DNA of 64,000 nucleotides from Symbiodinium natans (lineage: Eukaryota > Sar > Dinophyceae > Suessiales > Symbiodiniaceae): contig CAJNDS010001358.1 of the NCBI GenBank assembly GCA_905221605.1, forward strand, positions 1 through 64,000, in the 5' to 3' direction. Position 1 is the stretch's first letter; each line of letters starts with the position of its first letter. The notes under the pieces were generated by a model that saw only the letters and a list, made by a program, of their open reading frames with translations, did not search any database and was not told where the DNA came from. Position numbers and translations under genes: made by a program. Below, in pieces: positions 56,606 to 64,000 of the stretch.

Positions 56606-56879
56606 GAGTAAGCAGTTGAGTAAAGAGTCCTACGAGTAACCCTTGACTTCAACCTTAACCCCTTTATAAACCCCTAGGACCCTAAACCTAAAGTCCACTT
56701 AAACCCCAAGCCCTAAACACAAATCCCTAGACCCAATGGGGGGGACTGCGTTTGCTTGGGCATTGAAGATGCAGTTTTGGAGAGGCAGGTGTAAAGCTTC
56801 ATGTGTGTCGAGCAATGGACATGCAAACAGGTGGATGTTGGCGTGTATCATGCCTTGGAGCTCGGGTTTAGGGATTTAG

Positions 56880-57310
56880 GGCCACATTTTCAAGCGATAC
56901 ACAAGTGGTAGGAATGGCACAGCTGCATAAGTATGGAGTCCGGCAGGTTTCGTCACAGCCAACTGCTAGTCATCCGTATTTGGCACGGGCGTCTACATCC
57001 CCCGCGCACGCATCTTGCGAGCATCCTGTCTTTGGGCTACCGCATTCAACTGCTGGCTTTGAGCAGGCACTCTCGTTAACTCACAGCCATCGCCATGCAC
57101 TGCAGGTCTCTCAACATCCTAAACCCTGAGCAAAACCCTGAAACCTTCGGCTTGCGTCAGCTGTAGCGTCGTAGGAGCTCTCCTGGGTGGTCGCAACTGC
57201 TTGAATGCCGGCGCCTAGAAGATTCTCGAGTGGCCCATGTTTTTTTGCAGGTTGTCTTTTGACTTTCAGCCCTTGGCCCGGCGCCCCTGAACCTTCTCAA
57301 GGCGTCATCG
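56880..57310. other. Unique stretch without a supported gene
   Basis: A 74-codon plus frame (56905-57129) ends in telomere-like CCTAAACCC. Its composition is His/Ser-rich and not convincing as a protein. Confidence 0.3.
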
Positions 57311-57485
57311 AGCACATGGGGCTCCCTAAGCCGTAAACCCTAAACCCTAAACCCTATAACCCTAAACCCTAAACCCTGGATTTAAGATCCTCTTGGCATC
57401 CCTGCGGATGTTAGCAACCTTAGATCCCCTATAGCGCTCTTAGTAGTCCTTATTATGAGCCCCTTAAGTGGGGAACCCCTCACAA

Positions 57486-57568
57486 GGGTAGTTACATGTA
57501 GCATGGGCCCTGAAAATGAAACCTGTAAAGGAGGTTAGGGACCATATTAAGGGCCCATGAAACTACCC
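57486..57568. mobile_element. MITE, family G
   Basis: Starts GGGTAGTTACATGTAGCATG and ends GGGCCCATGAAACTACCC; inner GGGACCATATTAAGGGCCC as in 16363-16481. A partial third relative follows at about 57600-57670. Confidence 0.7.
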
Positions 57569-58019
57569 TCAGACGTATACCCCTTTTCTATTCTATAAAG
57601 CAGAAGGCCCATACTTCAGAACCCTTTAAGGAAGGCAAGAGACCATATTCCTGTAACCTCCCTTAGAAAGGCACCCAAGCGCCATGTCCGCGATGTAATT
57701 CCGTTTATTTCCTTGTATGATCCCGGAAACCCTAAACTCTAAACCCGTAACCCTAAACCCCCATTAGCCCTATAAACCCAAAACCCGAAACCCAAAACCC
57801 TAAAGATTTCGGAGCTGGCGTCCCCTGAAGATCTCAGTGTTGAGGTCTCTCCCATTGGTGCAAAGTGTCTCGGAACTTCTGCGACCTTTGCTGAGAACCT
57901 TTGGAAGTGCGGCCCCTAAATCCGAAACCCTAAACCCCAAACCCTAAACCCTAAACCCTAAACCCTAAAACATGCAAGAGCCCTTGGCGAGATGACGCAG
58001 CCACGTTGAGGACGCTGAC

Positions 58020-58470
58020 TCCTGAATCTTCCAGACGCCTCAACCACAAAACCCTAAAACCGTAAACCCTAGAACTCTACAACCCTAAAAAACCCTTACA
58101 ACCCTAAAACCCTAATTAAAACCCTACAACCCTAAAACCCTGCAACCCTAAAAGCCTACAACCCTGAAACCCTAAACCCCAGAACCTCGAAAACTCCATA
58201 AACCCTGAAAAACCCCAAACCCCTAAAACCCTAAACCCCAGAACCCTTCAAAACTCCATAAGCGTCAAAAACCACCAAAACCCCCAAAACCCTAAACCCC
58301 AGAACCCTCTAAGACTCCATAAGCACTACATCTCCCCAAACCCCGAGAAACACTGGAACTCCCCAAACCCCAGAACCCTCTAACACCCCATAAAACACTA
58401 GAACTCCCCAAAGCCCATAACCCTGAAAGAACCCTAAAACCCCATAAACACTACAACTCCCCAAAGCCCC
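58020..58470 (-). repeat. Imperfect ~60-bp tandem repeat built from CCCTAAA derivatives
   Basis: The phrase CCCCAGAACCCT followed by AACTCCATAA recurs at about 58176, 58230, 58296 and 58368, with AAAACCC filler. Confidence 0.75.
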
Positions 58471-58624
58471 TGGAAAACAATATCCGAGCCCCGCGCGGAT
58501 GTCCAAGTCCGCCAAGAGGGCGGCCTCGGATGCCTCAGAGCCGCCGTGGAGGCCTTTCAGGAAACCGGGAAGTTGTTTGTTGTTTTGTAGCTTCTATTAT
58601 GAATATATTGATTTTGTATTGTCA

Positions 58625-58880
58625 TTTTTATTCTTGTTATTATTATTATTATTATTACTCTTATTATTATTATTACTATTATTATCAGTATGATGATGAT
58701 TATTGTTATTATTATATGTGTTATTATTGTTGTTATGAATATAATTTTTATTAATAGTATTTTATCCATATACATATCTGTACACTATGTATAGATATAT
58801 CTATACCTATATATATATATATATACAGATGTAAAATATACATATAGATATAGATGTCTTTATCTTTGGGGGGGGGGGGG
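58625..58880. repeat. TTA/TAT microsatellite then poly-G
   Basis: TTATTATTA units (58637-58740), TATA runs (58785-58825) and about 18 G (58867-58882). Confidence 0.9.
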
Positions 58881-60235
58881 GGGTGGGTGTTTGGGGTTTT
58901 AGGGCTTTGGGTTCAGGGGTTGTAGGGGTTGAGGGTTTCAGGTGTAGGGTTTCGGGGTTTAGGGTTTGGAGGTTAGGAGTGTAGGGTCTAGGCTTAGAGT
59001 TTGGGAGTTTGGGAGTGGGGAGGGGTTAAGGTTTACTAGGGTCTAGGGCTCGGGGTTACTGGCACTTGACCTGAGTTGAAACCCCTGGTAACTGGATGGA
59101 CGTTCCTTAACAAGAGCCCAGGTGAGGGAACAGGGGTCAAGGGTAGGGTGTCTACGGGGGACCCCGAAGAAATGGCATCTAGTAACTCTACATCTACATG
59201 CCCCGCCAGACGAAGGCATTGTTTAAGGTTACAGCCTAGGGTTATACTCCTAAACCCTAAACCTCAAACCTCAAACCCTAAACCCTAGACTCCACCAGCA
59301 GCCCAAGCTTTCCCGTAACCCCCTAACCCTCCAACCGCTCCAGCCCAAACTTAAACCCCTACATACCTGTCCAGAAGTTTGAAGTAAGGTGTAGGGTTTA
59401 GGGTTTCGGGTTGAGTTTATATGGTTTAGGGTTTAGGGCTTCAGGACTTCAATCCGGTTCTTGTAAGCATGTTTTTCTTAAAAGAGGGTGCCCTTTTTGG
59501 GTTTAAAGGGGCTTATATGGCAACCTATAACTTCTAAACAGAGGAAATATGGGCCTGCTCTGGGTCCTAGTTTCGTGTCTTGAGGATACCCAGTAAAGCA
59601 GGTACCACTGAGGGTCCTAGTCTACAAGGTTTGAGGTCGTGTTGGTGACCTGTTAGCGGACGAATCGGATGTGTGCGGGAACGCTCTCTGCGTTGTTTTA
59701 CGGATTCGGAATCTGCCAGGAATGTGCAATCCAGGCTCCCACAATACATTGGCATGTCGTGGCGTGTTCTCAACTAGAACGCGACCCAGCAGAGCTCCCG
59801 TCCTACAAACAAAGATCAGGAGCCTGTTAGTATACTACCCTAAACCCCAAACCCCACATCCTAAACCCCAAAAAGCCCTAAACCCCCAACCCTAAACCCT
59901 AAACCCTAAACCCTAATTTGGGGCTTAGGGCTTGACGCTCTCCCTACAACCCAAGACCACCAAAGCCTCGCCGCTGCCGCAGCGCTGCCAGGGGAGCGCC
60001 GGCCATGGCCCCACCGCGCGTGAGGACACTCCCTGCCGAGTTCGGGTTTCGGGTTTCGGGTTTAGGGTTTAGGGTTTCGGGTTTCCGTCCTTTCGGGGTC
60101 CTATTACGAGGCGGCCCGCAATGTTTAGGGCGCCCAGAATTCCAAAAAGGGGACAGTCATTTAAAGAAACTCACAGTCTGGGCTTTCAGGGCAATCTCCT
60201 GAAACCCGAAACCCACAAACTGATCCTATTCAGGT

Positions 60236-60490
60236 AGGGTTTAGGGTTTAGGGTTTAGGGTTTAGGGTTTAGAGTTTAGGGTTTAGGGTTTAGGGTTTAG
60301 GGTTTAGGATTTAGGGTTTAGGGTTTAGGGTTATGACATGCTTGCGGGCTTGCAACACAACGGGCACCTCTAAGCCGGCCTTGGGTTTCTAGGCCCTGAA
60401 CCACCACACAAAGTTTAGGGTTTAGGGTTTAGGGTTTAGGGTTTAGGGTTTAGGGTTTAGGGTTTAGGGCTAGGGTTCGGGGCTTAGGGT
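60236..60490 (+). repeat. Two telomeric tracts
   Basis: TTTAGGG units at 60236-60332 and 60414-60468, with about 80 bp of unique sequence between. Confidence 0.93.
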
Positions 60491-60618
60491 TTAGGGCTTA
60501 GGGGTTTAGAGGGCTCTGAAGATCATGCAGCGGAAGCTCCCAAACCTAAACCCTACAACCTCAACGAGGTTGTGAACCCCCAACCCTATGTGTGTGTGTG
60601 TATATATATATATATGCA

Positions 60619-60720
60619 CTGGGATGATCCCCTTATGATAACAGTCCTGAATAGGAGTCATAGTAGGGGCAACTATAGTCCCGTTTAAGGACTGTTAGTA
60701 TAAGGGGCAACATCCCAATG
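60619..60720. mobile_element. MITE, family E, with TGCA duplication
   Basis: 102 bp, starting CTGGGATGATCCCCTTATGA and ending TATAAGGGGCAACATCCCAA, flanked by TGCA (60615-60618, 60721-60724). The best-defined family E copy. Confidence 0.85.
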
Positions 60721-60733
60721 CATATGCACTTGC

Positions 60734-60925
60734 TACGAGGGTTTAGGGCTGAGGGTTTAGGGTTTAGGAGTTTAGGGGTTTGGGAGTTTAGGGTTTAGGG
60801 TTTAGAGGTTTACGGGTTTAGGGGTTTAGGGGGTTAGAGGGTTAGGGTTTAGGGGTTTAGGGTTTAGGGGTTTAGGGTTTAGGGGTTTAGGGATTTAGGG
60901 ATTTAGGGTTTTAGGGTTTAGTGTT
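60734..60925 (+). repeat. Mixed TTTAGGG/TTTAGGGG array
   Basis: Alternating 7-bp and 8-bp units with TTTACGGG and GATTTAGG variants. Confidence 0.9.
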
Positions 60926-61019
60926 TCTGGGCCTCCTTCGGCCACCCGCGCTGGTGGCCTGAGGAGGAAGCCCTCAGCAGACGAAGTGACCTCAGCACGG
61001 CGCGTGTCAAGACTTTCCC

Positions 61020-61126
61020 CTAAGGATCCATGTACCTATTTAGTTTTAATCTTGGGCCTTGAAGGGGGTTCCTATATAGTAGCTTTGGGGCCCAAGTATA
61101 TACCATATAGGTACATGGATCCTTAG
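61020..61126. mobile_element. MITE, family H, perfect 20-bp inverted ends
   Basis: Starts CTAAGGATCCATGTACCTAT and ends with its exact complement, 107 bp overall. The CT...AG ends fit the introner pattern, but no target duplication and no coding context are seen. Confidence 0.85.
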
Positions 61127-61793
61127 GGTTTCATGATCATTTCATGCGCCTCTCTCACTCTCACTCCCTGCTACTAGGGTAGGGGGCCCTAAAATTATGA
61201 CTTGTTTTGTGGCCTTTTAAGGATTAAAAAGGGATTGTAGGGGATACTAACACTTAACAATTGTGTTCAAATCAACCCCTGTCTAAGCAGCGAGATGGAG
61301 GGAAACCGCTGCGCAGGAGCTCCTTTGGTTGGATGCACATACATATATACCATGGCTCGTGCATGTGTTTTGCTCACGCAGCAACCAGTTTCAGGCCATG
61401 GGACGGGAGGATGTTGGGTATGAGGTTTCGGATGTAAGGGCTCGAAATTGGGTTGACAGGTACGGGCTTGCAACAGCTCCTTTGAATGCTAGGCGAGCTT
61501 CAAGCCCCCTAAAAATATTCCCAGCCTCTTAATCCCAATAAGGGAAAATGTAACATGCCTCAAGAACCTACCTAGTCTCCGCACCTCTCCTAACGGCACT
61601 CGGCCCAAGACCCAACATGGATGAAGCACTCCGCCTTCGCACAGCAAAGCCTGTGGCGTCAGTTCCTTTCTTGCAGACTGCTCGGCACGGGTGGGCCCAA
61701 ACGTGCGCCACCCGCCCCGCTCCCCGGCCGCAGGCTGCCTCTCAGGATTGAAATGTCCGGAGACAGCCGGGCCAGGGCCCAGGTCTGTTCTTA

Positions 61794-61916
61794 CTAAGGG
61801 GTAGAAGGAGGGACCCCTACAAGGGACCCTTAATCTTATTCCCCTGTATAACCCCTATATATACCTTAGATAGCCCCTTATAAGTCTTATAAGGGTCCCT
61901 CCTCTAGTCCCTTGAG
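61794..61916. mobile_element. MITE, family I, with CTTA duplication
   Basis: Starts CTAAGGGGTAGAAGGAGGGA and ends GGGTCCCTCCTCTAGTCCCTTGAG, flanked by CTTA (61790-61793, 61917-61920). CT...AG ends again. Confidence 0.8.
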
Positions 61917-62139
61917 CTTAGGTGCACCGCTTCCCAAAAGAAGCCGTGCAAACTATGACAGGGGATCTGCTGGAAAAGACATGGTACTCAGAGTATCTAC
62001 ATGATACTGCTGTATCTTAAGCGCTGTAGTAAGCCGTGCCCGGCACCAACTGCCTAGTACTGCGCTCAGACCACGATCTGTGCAGACTTGGCTTTGCAGT
62101 TGTCACCGCCCTCATGGCAGTGCACCTGAGCAGTGGGTT

Positions 62140-62880
62140 TTAATGCACTCTATTCTTATGTAATATTGATGATTTGTTTCATGTGCTGATATAGTCTACA
62201 ACATGTTTATATACACTCATATTATTGTTCTATGTGTATACCGTCATTTGTATTTAAGTTCAGTGTTCGATTGTTGCAATACTAGAAAAGGCTTAGTAGC
62301 ACACTATTGCAATCTTGAAATACTATAATACACTATCACATTCCAGTATTTTTCTAAAGTATTGTAGAAGGATGATATCACATTTTTGCACTAATACAAA
62401 CGGAGAATATGAAAAAACAAAAAAAACATAATACGAGAATATTATAGCATGAGAATATTCGATTATTCTGCTGCCTTTATTATTGTATATCATTAGCGTA
62501 TTCTCAATTTGATATACTACTACTAGAGCATTACATTATGTTACCATTATATTGCTACATTCTTCTGTTATTGTATTGGAATATTATGCTATAAAGTTTT
62601 GTTAATATTATATCAGTATGTTGCCATATTTCATATTAACAGATTGTTTCTTATATTGTTATGTGCTGACATTATTCCATTATATTCTGATATAATTATA
62701 ACATTCTAATACAACCTCTGATAGTTGCATATTTTCATGTTTCTCAGATTTTTACACTCTAATACGATTGATTATGTTAGTATATATAAAAATAGGCATG
62801 TTCTCTATATTCACATATTCATGTTGCTATATGGTTAGATGAAAATATTTACATATTCTTATAAGTTGAATTAGTATACA
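62140..62880. other. AT-rich island
   Basis: About 740 bp visibly far richer in A/T than the rest, with irregular TATTAT/ATATTA sequence but no tandem array, no telomeric unit and no long frame. Edges are fairly sharp (GC-richer sequence before 62140 and after 62880). Origin unknown; inserted organellar DNA or an old AT-rich repeat are possibilities. Confidence 0.75.
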
Positions 62881-62929
62881 CTGTCTGGGGTCATGTGGTC
62901 ACTGACTCTGCGGGGCTGGAGGTACGAGC

Positions 62930-63122
62930 CTTGGTCGCCCAGCAACCATATTACAATAAGGGCACCCTTTTTGGGGTTGGTTGCTTTCTGAGGGAACCAT
63001 AAACCCTAAACCCTAAACCCTAAACCCTAAACCCTAACTCCTAAACCCAAACCCTAAACCCTAAAGCCCCTACATGCCTAAATCCCAACCAAAAGGGAAA
63101 AGGGTACCACTGGGCTGCCAGG
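62930..63122 (+). mobile_element. Family A element with GAGC duplication and telomeric core
   Basis: Starts CTTGGTCGCCCAGCAACC and ends ACTGGGCTGCCAGG, flanked by GAGC (62926-62929, 63123-63126). CCCTAAA units (63001-63066) sit after GAGGGAACC, in the middle of the element. Confidence 0.88.
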
Positions 63123-63471
63123 GAGCCTGATTCTTCTTCTCCGCGGCCGTGAAGCTTCCGGGCACCGCCCAGGAGCACTGGTCCTCCAGCAGGAGGGCGC
63201 CCTTCGCGACGCGGAAGTAGCCCATCCTTTTTAGGGGCTTAAGGTTTAGGGTTTAGGGTTGTTAGGGTTTAAGGTTTCAGGTTTAGGGTTTAGGGTTAAG
63301 GTTTAGGGTCTAGGGTTTAGGGGGGGGGGGGGGGGGGCAGACATCGTTGAAAAAAGGGGGATTTGTTTCGGGCTGACCCAAACAAGACAAGGGAAGACAC
63401 AGGACTGCGCATCTGCCCGAGCGTCTCGCCCCAGTACTCACCCCATGAGTTGCGGACGATCCAGAACATTC

Positions 63472-63703
63472 CTTGGTAGCCCAGGAACCATATTACTATA
63501 AGGGGGCACCCCTCTTTTGGGGGTTGGTTATTTTATAAGGTAAGCCCTAAACCCTAAACCCTAAACCCTAAACCCTAAACCCTAAACCCTAAACCCTAAA
63601 CCCTAAACCCCTAAACCCCTAAACCCCTAAACCCCTAAACCCCTAAACCCCTAAACCCTAAACCCTACACCCCAAAAAAGGGGTACTGCTGGGCTGCCGC
63701 AAG
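63472..63703 (+). mobile_element. Family A element with a long telomeric core
   Basis: Starts CTTGGTAGCCCAGGAACC and ends CTGCTGGGCTGCCGCAAG. Its middle (63544-63667) is about 17 telomeric units, the last part shifted to CCCCTAAA. Flanks do not show a clean duplication. Confidence 0.82.
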
Positions 63704-63823
63704 ATGCCGTCCTTGGGGTCCGTGCCCCAGCCCACTACAGAGACCACGTGGTCCACGCCCTCGCCCTTGGTCTTGATGATGCCGGACTCGTAGTTCAGCA
63801 GGGGGTTGGCGTCCACACCGCAC

Positions 63824-64000
63824 CTAAGGATGGCCCTTAAAGAACCCTCTGAAAAAATGCTCCTGAATATTCTGATCCTCTTAGAGGGAAGATATAAAAT
63901 GATTCCTGATGTATGATCCTCTTAGACCCAATATAAGGGACTGAACAAATGATTCCTGAAGTATGATCCTCTTCGACCCTATATAAGGGAAGATATAAAA
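63824..64000 (+). mobile_element. Family D element running off the window end
   Basis: Starts CTAAGGATGGCCCTTAAAG and has the family interior CTCTGAAAAAATG and CCTGAATATTCTGATCCTC. A TGATTCCTGA..TATGATCCTCTT unit is repeated three times at 63880-63990. The right end is outside the window. Confidence 0.65.

Noticed and set aside
58557-58775. Ile/Tyr-rich frames
   Set aside because: Translations of TTA/TAT microsatellite.

Overview
The window looks like dinoflagellate nuclear DNA. Hundreds of TTTAGGG/CCCTAAA telomere-type repeats lie scattered in both orientations. Few genes are present, and those with a recognisable body all read on the minus strand. Introns use GT, GC and GA donors, always with an AG|G acceptor. 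The two best gene families (RGWC-type ankyrin and LRR proteins, and multi-pass membrane proteins with an LWCTFEMAAF-like motif) are ones I associate with dinoflagellate multigene families. I cannot name the genus. Assignments rest on reading the sequence; no database search was possible.

Layout. 1-23.4 kb holds no convincing gene: short unique chunks are separated by interstitial telomeric tracts, with a field of small inverted-repeat (MITE-like) elements and a cluster of GTGCGTTTT hairpins. 23.5-37.4 kb is the genic part, all minus strand: a three-exon membrane protein (25222-23477), a small ankyrin-like three-exon gene (30971-30324), an unidentified exon (31608-31154), a four-exon ankyrin gene (34095-32397) and a broken LRR gene (37429-36064). 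38.5-43.4 kb is satellite: a foldback element, a ~240 bp higher-order satellite that flips orientation at about 41.08 kb, then ~1 kb of TAG/GTC trinucleotides. 43.4-51.3 kb is nearly free of telomeric repeats and has a few coding-like fragments. 51.3-64 kb returns to the telomere-repeat/MITE patchwork, with an AT-rich island at 62.1-62.9 kb.

Main result. Several small inverted-repeat elements sit exactly at introns. Each starts CT and ends AG and is flanked by a 4-bp duplication whose first base is G. The duplication supplies the donor (GT, GA or GC) and the element end supplies the AG acceptor, so removing the element plus one duplication restores the reading frame. I can reconstruct this for six introns from four element families (A, C, D, L) in three genes. 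The same families occur outside genes with clean 4-bp duplications (TCTT, TGTC, GAGC, TTTT). This is the signature of introner-type DNA elements that create introns. In addition, several copies carry a telomeric tract in the middle of the element, linking the two dominant repeat classes.

Genes and repeats interact: intron positions, and probably two coding 3' ends that run into CCCTAA stops, are set by these repeats. The genes share no pathway; they are lineage-specific family members in a repeat-eroded neighbourhood.
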